Shown here piece by piece: positions 11,314-24,044 of a DNA stretch of 64,000 bases. The notes below the pieces were generated by a model that did not search any database, was not told the origin of the DNA, and saw only the letters and a list, made by a program, of their open reading frames with translations. The position numbers and the translations under genes are program-made. Source of the DNA: Struthio camelus (Eukaryota > Chordata > Aves > Struthioniformes > Struthionidae); NCBI RefSeq assembly GCF_040807025.1, contig NC_090952.1:21945068-22009067 (forward strand), read 5' to 3'. Each line of letters begins with the position of its first letter. Position 1 is the stretch's first letter.

Positions 11314-14300
11314 GCGCACGAATGCCACCGGGACTGTCCTCTTTAAAGTGTGCTGCTTCGCCCCGGGGATCAACCCTCAGACAGGCCTCCTTTAAACTCC
11401 GCTTTCTTCCACATCTGGAGCCGTGTCTTTACTTTCCCTGCCTTGCCGCTGTCAAGGCCAGCAACGCACGTCTGCTGCCCCCATGCCGTTGCCCACCCCT
11501 CCAGGGATGCTCCTGTGCAAGGAAATGCAACAAACTCACTGGAGTTTTGAACAGCTGTCACCTCTCTCCAGACACTGCAGCTGCCAACAGCAGTTCTGGC
11601 CAACAGGACCTGGCTATAGCTGTTATTAATACACTGAGATTTCGTGGCTTAAGGCACTTTCAGAAACCTGAACTTGAAAAGCCAGAGCTATTTTAGGTAT
11701 TCTGCATATTCGCAGCAAACAGTTTATTGGAAACATTTAGCCTTCTTTCTGTTCATTAACGAAGTTCAAACATACTTTGATTTTTTTCATATTTGCTCAT
11801 TATTTGAAATTGCACAGGGATGCTTTAATGGGGATATTTCAGTGCAGGGACTGCCTGCTCTTCAAAGGTAGGCAGATCGGCAGTCACTTGGACCGGAGAT
11901 GAGGCACGTCCCTGCTCCAGCCCGGGCGCCTCCCGCACAGGCGCTTTTCGGGATGGAAACCGGGCAAGAACTCAGACCCCGACCGCCATGCCCAAGACCT
12001 CCCCTTTTACAGACTTTCCTGCGAGCAAAACTCCAGACGTAGAAGTGCTTGCTGAGAGCAATTTAAAAGCGTTTGCAAACACCAGCATGGTTCTTATTGA
12101 AACAAATATTCGCCAGGCTGCGCCGTACCCCGAGAGCGCAAGAGCCGGGTGAGATCACAACCCGGCACAGAGCAGAAAAGCGGTGCGGCTGCTGCTCCCC
12201 GAGCCCTGCCGCGGCGCACCGCCTCGTCCTCGGCCGCCCTAGCTGCTGTGATAAGACACGTGTGGCGAAGCACAAACCCCTTGTCCATCCCGGTCACCCG
12301 CGGAGGAGACCTGCTGCCACGTCTGCAGATCCGCAGAAGAAATTCTGCCCCGCAGCACCGAGGGGCCGAAACCCGCCGGACACGTGGCCGGGCACGGCAG
12401 CAGCACCCTCCCGCCGGCCACCGCAGGGGTATCTGACCGAGGAGCGGACACAGACTCCCCGCAGGCTGTTGCATGGATGCTGCCAACCACTGCCAAAACT
12501 TCTGCGGATTAAATATTCCAGACCTGGTATCACATTTGGTTATTGCACATATATTGCCCAAGCCCCGTTTATTTCGGGAATTATGTGGTGATGGATAGAC
12601 AGACACAAGGAAAGGCCATTACGCGCTATAAAAAGCTGCAGTCTCCCCGCTTGCTCTGCGCTCTGTGACAAACCATCTGCTTCGCCTGCACCTCCCTTTG
12701 TTTATCCTGCTCAGCTCAGCCGAAATTAAAATTGACAAAAGCAATTTCTCCCGATCAAGTTGGAAAGATAAGGAGAGCGGCTGCTGCACGCACTGCCATA
12801 GAAACCCGGGCTGCTCCAGCGTTTGCAGCCTCCTCGTGCCGCAGCTAAGCCTGTGAAGCGGAGTGCCCAGCTGCAGCGGGAAGATCCTCCTGCTAACGCC
12901 GAAGAAGGAACACAGATGGGTTTAGCCACGGGAGAGCCATCTCGCGAACGCAGCGCCGAGAAGGGGTTGGGCTTTATTTGCGCTCAGATTTTTTTTCCTC
13001 CTCAGACTCTAAAATACGAAGCGGCCCGTTTGATTAGAAAAGCACATTTGGATGAATTTGGGATAATTTCCCATGCAAGGGAAAGGAGGGGGAAAACAGC
13101 CCATGAGAACGTTTCTGGAGTGTTTGAGAACCTTCTGGGTTATATTTACACTGCGAATGCACTTTTTCGCTCAAAATGCTCTGCAAAATCTGGATGCAGG
13201 CTGCAGACACAGCGGTAACCCCAGGCGGGCCTGGAGCCTGCAGGGTCAGGTCTCCAGGGGCGCACATCGCCCGGCACGGCCCTCTGACAGCATACCTGCA
13301 GGTAGCCTTAAAAACTCATTCGTAACTTGGAGGGCCCTCCCCAACCTCGTTTCAAGCCCGTTAGGGGCACCGAGGGATGCCCGGGCTCAAAGCTCAGCCC
13401 CATCACTGCAACGCACCGAAGCGGAGCCGAGCGCCGGGCTCGCGCCCGTGTCCGCATCCCGCGGCGCTGCGCGTCCGCGCGCCCCGAGCCAGAGCCACCG
13501 AGCGCCGCTCTTTAAAGACTAGAGTCCTTCATATTTCTACATCCAATTTCTTTTGACATATTAATAGCACGAGGCCTCTTTTCTCCGAGATGCAGGAGTA
13601 GCTGCTCGCGTCTTCACTGAATTAAGCTAAGGGCAAGTTTTACGTTTTTAAAGAGAGATGTTGGGGGTTTGGTATTTTTTTTTTAACCTGAGAGCAAAGA
13701 AGGACATCAGAAAAACATCAAGCTGCGAGACATGCCATTTTCCCTGTGCTGTTATTACTCAGAAATAGCTGAATAAAACTGCAGTACATGTTCCTGACAA
13801 ATTCCCCAGTGGGCTGAGTAAAGGCTGGAGAAATTCCACCCCAGAAAGTAATTGCTTTTTTTTTTCTTCCTCTCTTTTCTTAAGATATTAGTGTTGCAGG
13901 CCAGGCCCCAGAGCAGAAGCCCTCCTGGCTGGCTCATGCCGTTAGCAGACCTACCTCCCATTAACACCCATAACCGCGTTTCACTGCTACCACCTAACCC
14001 CCCAGAGATATTAATGAATGTCCTCTATCACCTCTCCAGGGTGGCCAGGAAGGGACCCCCACTCCGCCATCCCCACAGCAAGGGTGGGAGCAGGCAGCAG
14101 GTGATCCAGCAGAACAGCGGCAAACAGCAGGATAAGGAGACCATCAGCCGTCACGGCCCTTGTCCTCGCCGACGTCGTGACTAAGAAGACCTCCAGGGCT
14201 GCAGACGAGGCCGAGGAGAGCTTCAGATGGGAGCAGGAACCACGTTCACACAAACTGCATCCATAGCTTCATCACCACCTTGGACAACGCTGAACGACTT

Positions 14301-14582
14301 GCACAACTTCGGTGAAACATGAACTGACAGTGCATTGATTCCCAGTCAGAAATTAATCTCCTCCTCTTATTATACCAGTGTTACGTGCAAAAATCCCACT
14401 GCTCCACAGGCAGACCAGGGCACTGCAATCTCAGAGAAGGAGATGCCAGGCACTAACTAGCCCGAATTAATCAAGATGACCAGATCAATTGCGTTACACA
14501 TCAAGGGGCAGATAACGCAGATAAATCCCTCTGCAGCAATGAGAGACTGGAGCGATGACGCAGGGAAATCAATAGAGCTACT
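11314..14582. other. Intergenic DNA, no supported gene
   Basis: AT-rich islands (11.64-11.87, 13.0-13.2, 13.53-13.9 kb) alternate with GC-rich stretches (12.1-12.5, 13.2-13.5 kb). A TATA-like CTATAAAAAG occurs near 12,627, but no coding exon follows it. Nothing else was recognised. Confidence 0.35.
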
Positions 14583-14713
14583 CTGGATTTGCACAGGATA
14601 TGTTACGTTAGAATCTGGATCTGCTCCTGGGTTTGTCCAGGATAAGCAAGATTAGGATCTGGATCAATTCTGGGCTTACCAGGGCTAAGCGAGATTAGAA
14701 CATGGATCAGCCT
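14583..14713 (+). repeat. Three diverged 43-44 bp tandem units
   Basis: The units start at 14,583, 14,627 and 14,670. Each begins CTGGRYTT, has a central AGGATA/AGGGCTAAG-like segment, then a TTAGAATC, GATTAGGATC or GATTAGAAC segment, and ends near CTGGATC or ATGGATC. The copies have diverged, so the array is not recent. Confidence 0.75.
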
Positions 14714-17150
14714 CCGTATCGATCGTATAATTTGTCACTACTATGTTCAGGAGAAAAAAAGTCTCCATGACGCCAACGGAGGCTGCGCTAGCACAGCTGA
14801 GGGAAGGTGCCAGCTCTTCTCTTCTCGGTGTGTTCATTAGACATGTCATTCACACGGCACATTTATTGTCTTCTATAATAATACACTTAAAATGCAGCAG
14901 CTCACTCTGCCTACCTTCAAATAAAAACAGAGATTTACCCCTGGACATATATTATGCATTAAAACGGTATTTTAGGAGTCGGAGTAAGAATTCACCTGAC
15001 TCTTCATTTGTCTGCAGCTAATGAGGCTCCTCAAATCATCAGAGCAAAGCAGAGGCCTTTCCCGCTATCCAGACGAACGCTCCCATACGGGGCAGAGCCA
15101 GAGGGGCAACGACGCAGTTCACAACCTTCAAACTGCACCAGCTCGACCGGGGAGGTTCGGATGGTGGGAAGGGCGAGAACAGCATGCGGTCTGTTTAGTC
15201 AGTCGGGGGAGAAGAAAGCGGAGCATCTGAGGAGCCGGCGCGCACAAAGAGAATTGGAAATGATGCGCAATGCCACTCGCTTGACAACTTCCACGAGAGT
15301 CGGCCAATGCGATGTGACATTTTGGTGTCTGGTATGGGGACGCGACTTCTTCATCTAGACCTTGTGAAATTTCCCTGGGATTTTGAAGGGCTTGATGATA
15401 ATAATAACTGGTTGTTTTTGCACGAGCTGCTTTTTATGCATTCCTGACTGCAAGAGTTAGAAAGAATCAAAGACTTTGCAAACCTTCTGGCAGCTTGCGG
15501 GATCGCAGCCTGCTGTAAGCGAGAGGCATAGGGAAGAGCTCTCGTGGCGTCTGAAGTTCGCTCCTCCTCAGGGAACTGTGAAAAGTTATTTCTGCAATAT
15601 TGCAACTGCATCAGCAAAGTAGGAGATGACATGAGATTAATGAGATAATCGTGCTCTGCAGGGTGAGCGGGGAGCAGGGCAGGATATTGCCCTGCCAATA
15701 TTCTTGGCAGGTAGCGGAGCGTGACATGGGCAAAACCGTGGGCGTCTGCCTTCCACCTCCCACTTCCTTTGCCTCCCGTGGCAAGGATTTCTTCCGTTTC
15801 AATCTCTCCTGTCTCTTTTTCCCCTCTTAGGCACAGGAGTTGAGTTTTTAGGGGCAGAGACAATGCGTGACTCAGTTACGTTGGTGCAGAAGCGCTGAAC
15901 CATGGCTTTGTTTGCACGTGACAGTTATTACAGTGCTCAATAATAATTTTTGCAAATAAAAACACTTCAAAATTCCTCTGCAAATCTTCCCCAGGTGCCT
16001 GCATCCCTCTCTTGTTGACTGTAATATTGAGAACGTTATCTACTAAAGACGAGCCGCATCCGCGCTGGGTACCGCCGACAGATCACGAGCTTCACCTGCC
16101 GCCGGAAAGCCCTGCAAGCAGAGACGAGAGACGCCGCCGCCACGGCCGCGGGCTCCTCCGGCAGGAGCTGCAGGAGCAGAGGGGATCCCACCGGCGCCCG
16201 GGAACGGCTGAGCTGTCCCCCCAGAGCCGCCTTTCTGCCCCAGCCTCTGTGCAAGACCCGCGCTCCCGCTCGCGTTTCCCTGCCCACCGCTATTGCCAGC
16301 CCGGCAAGGGGCTCAGCCACCTCCTTGCCGGCACCGCTCTCCTCGAACAGTTTTCCCCCGCTTAGCCCACTAAATATGTTTCAGTTCATCCAGTTTGCTC
16401 TCGCATCGAGTAGCGTCAAACACAGCAGCTGCCCACCAAATATTAAACGTACAAAAAAAAAGCAGCTCGGCCCCTGGGAGGCCGCCTGCGAGGGGCAGGC
16501 GCCCGCCCCGGCCAGCACCCGCGCCTCGCCGAGGGCCCGCAGCTCCCTCAGCCCCACCAGGCGCGGACGGGGTGGCCTCGCCAGTGAGAGCGAACGACAT
16601 CCGGGCAAGGGATTAAATCGCCTTGGCACGACCTCCTCCCCCGTGTCTCCCTGCATTATTTAAGAGAAAACGTGTTCGCTTTTCCTCTTCGCTTCTTTGC
16701 CTCTCGCACTTGCTTCCTGCCGGGAAGCGAGCTAACTCAAACCCTGCCAGCTGGAACTCCAGCGCTGCTTGAAACCTGGCTGCGGACCTCACCCAGCCTT
16801 GGAGGGGTTGCTCAAGTCCAGCAGGCCTGGACCCGGCAGAGCCGGCAGCCGTCCCGTACCGCACGAAGGCCCGGAGCCGAACACAAACGCGGTCTCTGCT
16901 CGGACCGCGCGTCCGCCTGGCGGGACTGCACGACGGCGGGCACGGAGGGAGCTGGCGCCGAGCGAGGAGCACGTCCGCGGGGCGACGGCTGCGTGCCCAG
17001 AGCAGGGCTTCGGGTCTCCCCTGCCCGTCTGTGGGCTGGAGCGGGGTCGGCCGGGACCGCCGGGGGCCTCCGAGCCGACCCGGAGCAGCAGGTGCCAGAG
17101 AGACGCTCCGCGCTTTGGAAGGAGCGTAGCGGGGAGGGTTTCTCCTCTCC
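14714..17150. other. Intergenic DNA, no supported gene
   Basis: An AT-rich island at about 14,830-15,000 and another at 15,900-16,050 carry TTTATT, AATAAT and TATATTATGCATTAAAA-type motifs. The block at 16.05-17.15 kb is GC-rich, with spurious open frames on both strands. No domain or exon was recognised. Confidence 0.3.
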
Positions 17151-17400
17151 GTCATTAACCTGACATAATGTCTTTCCTGCTGGCAGCTTTCAGGCTCAGC
17201 AGGTTTGTTATAAAATTCATTATCAGATATTGCAATCACAGTCACCTTTATTGGGCTCTGCGTTTACAATAATTAGACCAATAAACACTGATTTATAAAA
17301 ATGACAAACAGCAATTCCCAGTAAGCAAGAAAAACGTTCCTTCTTTAGCGAGCAGTTTCTGACAGGACAAAAAAGTGTAAAAAGGCAGACACCAGTCGTG
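17151..17400. other. AT-rich island, candidate regulatory element
   Basis: This is a compact AT-rich stretch with closely packed motifs: ATTATCAGATATTGCAATCA near 17,219, ACAATAATTAGACC near 17,266 and CCAATAAACA (forkhead-like) near 17,279. It sits abruptly between GC-rich blocks. By composition it is one of the better conserved-element candidates in the TNMD flank. Confidence 0.3.
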
Positions 17401-18935
17401 CTGTAGTTGATGGTAAAATTAAGTAGGTTCTCCTGGGAATTTCTGCTTGCCCGTCAAGGCCTCACCGGGGACAAACCTGGCCTGCAAGCCCAGGAGCAGC
17501 CACCCCGGCTTTTGGCAGGGCAGCGACTGCAGTCGCTCCGGGACCTGTCTCCCTTCCCAACGCTCCCCAGCGCGGCGCTGCAGCCTCCTCCCGCTGCGCG
17601 CCGAGCCCAAGCGCCCGGGAGCAAGGGCTGCGCTGGGGGAATGGCTTGGGTGGGAAGGAGAAGACCGTGGCAGGCAGCACGGAGAGGGCAAGAGCAAGGA
17701 GGGGGTGGGAGAAACCGGGAGGAGAACATGGGAGCAAAGCAAAGGACAGAAAAATCCAATGGAAGGGAAGCACAGAGAGGAGGAAAAGCAAATGAAAAAT
17801 CAGTGCCAGGTATAGCAGAAGGGGAGCAACAGAGCAACAGGAAAGGAAGAGCGAGATGCAGTTTCAAGCTGTAATGTTTGGAAAAACAGAAGTCTGGGTG
17901 GACCAGAAAGAGTCGGGGGGAGGAAAGGAGGCGAAAGGGTTGTCTCATATAGCAGAGGAGGTAACGCACAGGACGGCAGGAGCGAGGAGCAAGCGTGCAG
18001 CCGGCGCCGGCCGGCCCGGGACCTCCCCGGTGCGGCACCGCTAGATGGTAGCATCCGAAGAGAAACGGGCCCAGCGGTGGGGAATGAATAAAACATCGCC
18101 TGCTCGTGCAGCACCTTTTATCTGCAGATCTGGGGGCCCAGCGGGGCCGCTACGCGCTGCCTTGGGAGCGAGCCAGGCAGGAGGGGTCCCCGCTCGCCCC
18201 CGCGTCCCCCTGGGGCCGGGCCCATCGCTGCCCGCTGGGCAGCTCCAGGGAGGGGGCCTCCCAGGTGTGCCCGGAGGGGCAAACGTGCCCTCTGAGAGGC
18301 ACAGGAGAGGGCGGGCAGCGAGGCGGCCAGCGCAGAGCCCGCTGCAGGCCATCGCTGCCAGTATGTTTGTGGTGCCCGCTCCGTGCCCCGCGTGCAGCCC
18401 GTCCGGGATCGCACAGGGAGCCGCGGGAGAGGGAGCCCAGGTCCTTCTGTGCACCGGCGCGCGGCCGGCACCCAGCCCGAGTGCACGCGCCACGCTGCAA
18501 CGTCCCCCGGCAAAACAGCAGCCCCGGGGCCCCCATCTGACCCGCCAGCACCGGCACCTGCTCCCCGCTCCGTTTCCCACCTCGTCTCCGATTTTGTTCC
18601 GGCTTTCTGCTGCCCGTCCTCAGCGTTTCGCGTCCTGCCCTCCTGGAGTGGCTCTGGGTCCTCCTGCCCCCGCAGATGGAGAGCTGCACTTACAAACCAG
18701 TGCAAAACTTCCAGGAGAGAAGGAAGGAGCAGAGAAACAAGCATCCAGGGAACAAAGCGGCTCAGAATAGTGGTGCTGGTACCAAGCCGCCACCCTGCTC
18801 CCTCCTGGTCCCAAGGGACCATCCTCCCTTCAGCGGGCCGCTGCAGCTTGCCGAACACGGGTGGTCTCAGAGGACGAGGGAAGAAGGATGCTCGCGCTGT
18901 CGCAGCACCGTTCGTTGCACAGGCCGTCAATGCAG
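17401..18935. other. GC-rich DNA, no supported gene
   Basis: A purine-rich stretch lies at 17,640-17,960 and a GC-rich stretch at 18.0-18.7 kb. Overlapping open frames on both strands show no domain. A near-match to the forward CTCF core, ACCGCTAGATGGTAGC, lies at 18,037-18,052. Confidence 0.3.
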
Positions 18936-21900
18936 GTTTTAATGACAATCAAAGAAAAAAGAACTGTGTCAAAATTCTTCAGTTTAGCAGATTCCTTCTT
19001 GATTAGCTACATTCAGGGGTAATCGCAACTCTGTCTGTATTTGCTTTAGTGAGTAAACAACATTTCTATCTATATTGGATGGCAGTGTAAAGTAAAGCGA
19101 GAGGCCTATGTAATCCTAAACTGAGTCGGTTCAAGTTGAAATGTTCAACAACTTAATGTGAAGTATGTTAAGTGTACTAAGCGGTGCTAGTCAAGTGGCT
19201 ATGCTTTTCACACAGCCTCAACGAGACACAGCAGTTCCCACCCAAAGTTATCTCCTCACGCCAGATTTCCCGCGGGGGAGCTCGCGACCGGAGGAAAACC
19301 CCGGTCCTGCCGGGGGCCCGGCACAGCGCCGGGGTCCCAGCCTTTCCCGGCGGTTTGCCTCGCTCCCTCATTTCTAAGCGCCGCTGGACAAACGCAGAGC
19401 ATCCGTCCGTCGGCGCGCACATCTGTAACACATCCGTGCTCCCACCAGCAGCCAGGCGAGCCCGATGCGCCCTCCTCCGCAGCACCCCTCCAAAGCAGGG
19501 ATCACAAAATTACCCGTTGCTAACGAAGCGGGTGGACAATTAACAGCTGACGGAGCACCGCCTGCATTACCCTGCGCGTCCGTTTAGCGCCGTAAACACG
19601 AAGCCCGACACGAGCACCCGTGCGGCAGCTCCGCGTGATGCGCGAGCTGCCTGGGAACAAGGTGCTTTTTGGCACCGGAGGCGCGCTCAGGTTGAATGAG
19701 CGCTGCGGCAATTGCAGGGGGGCAGGCTGGGAAGCAGCAAAAAAGAGGGAGACGTCAGCTGCTCATTTCCAAAGCTACGGTTTCCTTTGTTTCCTTTTAT
19801 GCACATCTGAGAGGAGCTCTGGAATATTACTTTAGATCTTAATAACCCATTCAGCCTTAAACTGTTTCTAATAAAATGGTTTTCTGTGTGACACCAATAC
19901 ACACACACAGCTTTCAATTACATTTTAGCACTCCCCATAGGAAGTAGCTCCTTTTGGGGAGAAGTGACTTGTGATAGCACAGGATTATGGGTTTGGTCTT
20001 TGCATTACAGATATTCAAAGCCTGGTGGAAAAAACAAATGCTCGGCACGTCTGCTATAGCTGAAGTGAGCCTTGTGCATGGGGAAGCATTTCTGAAGAAG
20101 TTAAGTATTTGAAATAAAACCGTGTAGTCATCTAGTAGAACAGAGACATGAAATTGTTATTTATCAAGATGAAACCAGCGTTTGGATAAAATTCTCTGGC
20201 TCTGTTAATAACGTCTGTTGACAAGGGAGTCACAGCAGCAGGAAGGAGGCAGACGTCCCCCTAAGCCGGCGGCAGTGGCGGCACGGCTCTAAGAAGGAGG
20301 ATTTTTCATGGGCTGTGAGCAGGGAGAAGAAGCATGTGTCTTTGCTAACAAGTTTCTGAACGGCTCCTTCGGAACGCCCACCGTGAATTTATCTTGTAAT
20401 ACGCTTTCCTAAAGGTTTGTCAGCTTTGAATAATCTGCTGCGGCTACAGATTTCCGGAGGGCCACGTGACCGCGTGCGTCTTGTTCGTGAAGTCCAAAAC
20501 CCTCAGCAGTTTTCTCAAAATGATTAAGTTTCTTAACCTAAATCAAGCATATCTCTGGAGTTTTCTATGAGCACATGAACTTAAGATAAACAGTGAATGA
20601 TGAATAGGCCAATTACTGAAACCTCTCTTCGGCAGAGGCTGTATGCGGCTCCTTGATAAGAGGAGATACGCGGTCTCTCACCTGGCAAAAGTTTCAGAAA
20701 ACAGGGTACTCTGAAGCAGAAAGCGCCCTGCGTAATCAGCCCAGTGGCTAGCAAGCGATTTCCTTTTATACGCGATTTTTTTTCCCTTTTGTCCCTTTGC
20801 TGCCCCAGCTGCTGGACATGGGAGGGGAGGGAACGGCTGGCCCGGCAGGCGTGCCGCAACCACCCCGCTTTGGGGTAGAGCCCCCCAGAGACCTGAAACA
20901 CAGCAGCGTCGCTGCCGGCTCGTGCGACGGAGATAAGCCTCCCCTCTCGCCGGGCGAGCGGACGGGCGCCGCTTTGCCCGCCCGGCAGTAAAAGCCGCGA
21001 GCCGCCGCGTCCCACAGCAAACGGTATGATTTACTTACTACCTATGGAATTGCCCAATTAATTCACTATCCACATTAATATTATGGCTCATTTTTAACTT
21101 TACTGCCTCCGTCGTTCCAATTTAGTGCTGCTCAGAGATGCTGCCGCTGACCTTAATGGGTTTTTCATTATTATAAAGAGCGCCGTATTAATCACGGTTC
21201 GTTTTCTGCTGGAGGTTGCTGTCCGAGCCCCACTGCTTTGGGGAGCTGCTTTTTGGCGTAGCCGGGGCGGCTTCGTTTCTCGCCGCAGCTGACGCTGTGC
21301 ACGGACTGGAGCGCTGCCCAGGAGGAATTTCGTGGTATCACGTTTCCAGACACACGGATGTTACGCGGCAGTCAAACTACATTATGGACACGATAAAGTT
21401 TTCAGGGCAAACGGGAGCGAGGAGCCCCAAAAACCTACAGGACGCAGCACTCAAAGCCAACGAGCCTCTTATTGTCCTGTATAAAAATCAAACGCCTTTT
21501 AATCGTTTGAAATGTTCTTCTGGGTATCAATTAGTCACACGTTCTATCAGGATCGCTCTTCTTCCTCTGTTCGCATCAGATTAAATTCTCCCCCGTCGTA
21601 CAGACTCGCGCTCATTAGCTTCTAGGAGCATTAGCGGCTCTTCCCCGTCGTCGGCGCTGATGGAGCGAACCTCGGAACGAGGCTTTTTTTTGGACCAAAA
21701 CCCTGATCGCCCTCCTAAGGCGATCCCATTTCCCCCTCCCAAACTGTCGCCTTTCCGTTCCCTGGGGCGAGCGGGGCGCCGGCCGGGGCTGCCTCTCCGC
21801 GGGCCCCCGCGCAGGGAGCCAGCCCTCCGCCAGCCCGCTTCCCCAGGCCTCGGAGCAGCGCCTCGCGTTTCCTAAACCTGCTTTATTGCTTTTCGGCCGA

Positions 21901-22878
21901 ATTTTATCGCTGTTTCTGTTTTAACCCCAAAGTCTTTTTTTTTCCCACGGACCCTCTGGTGGAGAAGGGAAAGAGTTACTCCTTCCTGCTGGCCGGCCCG
22001 GCCGAACTTGGCAGCCCGCGGTGGCGCGAGGCCGCCCGGCCGCTACCCTCGCTGTTCTCCCGAACACTGCCCCGCTGCTCGCGCGTGGTGCCGTCCTCCC
22101 AGACACCTCGCCAAGGACTCGTGATATTTATTGAGTTTTATTAACTTCCAACCCGGGGAGTTTCTCACCTCCAAGAGCTAATTCAGACGCCTGGCTCCTG
22201 CCGGAGTTACAGTGATTGCCATTAAGAAGCTTGACATTTACCTTACAACAGTAATAAAATAATAATGCCTAATTTGGTGTACGAGTGGCATTTGCAGCGT
22301 TTGCTGTCCGTAGGATGGGGGATACTGCGAATATCGCTGCAACGTTGATCACTTACGGCTGCTTAACAGCGCTGCTGTAATTCTTCCCTGTAATCATAAA
22401 AGTCGAGCTTCCAGTAGAGCTGCTTCAAAGTTTTCCTTTGAAACGGCAGGAAAAGAAAATGTTTTCAGTCCAAAACAGACATTCCAGTTCCCAGTGAATA
22501 ACAAAAGCTTTGGAGGTGAAAGTTTGCGGTGAAAAGAAAAACGTGGCATAGAGACGCAGCGCCTGCCTGCTTTGCCGCGTTTAGGTTGCCAAAGGGCTGC
22601 AGACCTGCTCCAGGGCCCATGACTGCCTTCCTTAAAAACGGACTTTTCTCCTCCAAATAACCTGCCGCCACTGACTCGTGGCTACGATTGCCCTCCGTTG
22701 GTGGCTTCGCACAGACTGAGAACCAGTATGTGTCACCTTCTCAGGTGGCTGCTGCTGAATGAAAAGAAGAGACAGTCTCTCCGGAGCCGCCACGTGAGCA
22801 GCATGGGAGGAGCGGCAGCGGGCACAGCCCGGCTCCCTGCTGGTGCGCCGAGGGAAAAGGGGCCTGGCCTTGTCACCG
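18936..22878. other. Intergenic DNA with AT-rich islands, no supported gene
   Basis: AT-rich islands lie at about 18,940-19,180, 19,830-20,200, 20,380-20,620, 21,020-21,200 and 22,110-22,460. They carry clusters such as CCCAATTAATTCAC near 21,053 and GTATTAATCACG near 21,186. GC-rich blocks separate them, and a short (AC)n tract occurs near 19,901. No exon or known repeat family was recognised. Confidence 0.3.
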
Positions 22879-23700
22879 ATGCCCGGCTCAGCCACCCGGC
22901 TCGGCCACCTACCTTGGTCACCCAGCTCAGCCACCCAGCTCAGCCACCCAGCTTGGCCACCCAGCTCAGCCACCCAGCTCAGCCACCCAGCTCAACCACC
23001 CAGCTCAGCCACCCAGCTTGGCCACCCGGCTTGGCCACCCAGCTCAGCCACCCAGCTCAGCCACCCAGCTCAACCACCCAGCTCAGCCACCCAGCTCGGC
23101 CACCCAGCTCGGCCACCCAGCTCAACCACCCAGCTCGGCCACCCAGCTCGGCCACCCAGCTCAACCACCCAGCTCAGCCACCCAGCTCGGCCACCCAGCT
23201 CAGCCACCCAGCTCAACCACCCAGCTCGGCCACCCAGCTCAACCACCCAGCTCAGCCACCCAGCTCAACCACCCGGCTCAGCCACCCAGCTCAGCCACCC
23301 AGCTCAACCACCCAGCTCGGCCACCCAGCTCAGCCACCCAGCTCAGCCACCCAGCTCAACCACCCGGCTCAGCCACCCAGCTCAGCCACCCAGCTCAACC
23401 ACCCAGCTCGGCCACCCAGCTCAGCCACCCAGCTCAACCACCCAGCTCAGCCACCCAGCTCAGCCACCCAGCTCAACCACCCAGCTCAGCCACCCAGCTC
23501 AGCCACCCAGCTTGGTCACTGGCTCGGCCACCCAGCTCAACCACCCGGCTCAGCCACCCACCTTGGCCACTGGCTCAGCCACCCAGCTCAACCATCCGGC
23601 TCAGCCACCCAGCTTGGCCACTGGCTCGGCCACCGGCTCGGTCCCCCAGCTCAACCACCGAGCTCGGCCACCCGGCTCGGCCATGCTGCTCGGCCCCCCG
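22879..23700. repeat. 13-bp minisatellite, about 60 copies
   Basis: The period is 13 bp with consensus CCACCCAGCTCAG; AA, GG and TTGG variants replace the last bases. A longer pattern containing GGCCACTGGCTC appears in the 3' third. Because 13 is not divisible by three, all three plus-strand frames give the same 13-residue cycle (ATQLSHPAQPPSS) and stay open for over 240 codons. These frames are artefacts. Confidence 0.95.
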
Positions 23701-24044
23701 GCTTGCCTGTGTAATTGTAATTAGCACACGATGCACTCTGGGTTTTCATTAGCATCAACAGGTTGGAAAACCAGCGCAGAGCAGCTCGGCGGCGGGGGCC
23801 GGGAGCGACGAGCCTGCCCAGAGCCGCAACTTGGCTTTTCTGAGCGCGGCCCCTTTCGGGGGAGCAGGGGTGGGGGGTGTGCTCCCCGCAGCCGGCCGGC
23901 CGCCCTCGGAGCAGCGCGCCCTTCAGCAGGCTCCTGGGCAGCTCCACTCCGCGGCAAGGCAGACTGCGCGCCACGAGCGGGGGCCCCCGCACCCCCGGGG
24001 GGTAGGTGGCGTGGCCCCCTCGCACACCTCTGACATGCCTGGGG
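23701..24044. other. Unique DNA between two minisatellites
   Basis: This is a GC-rich spacer with a short AT-rich start (near 23,710-23,765). No gene or motif of note was recognised. Confidence 0.3.

Noticed and set aside
16613-17245. Minus-strand 210-codon frame in the gene-free flank
   Set aside because: It is GC-rich with an equally long plus-strand frame. It is not bounded by convincing splice sites and matches no known protein.
22698-23752. Three overlapping plus-strand frames of 244-338 codons
   Set aside because: They are produced by the 13-bp minisatellite, and each frame encodes the same 13-residue cycle. There is no non-repeat domain.
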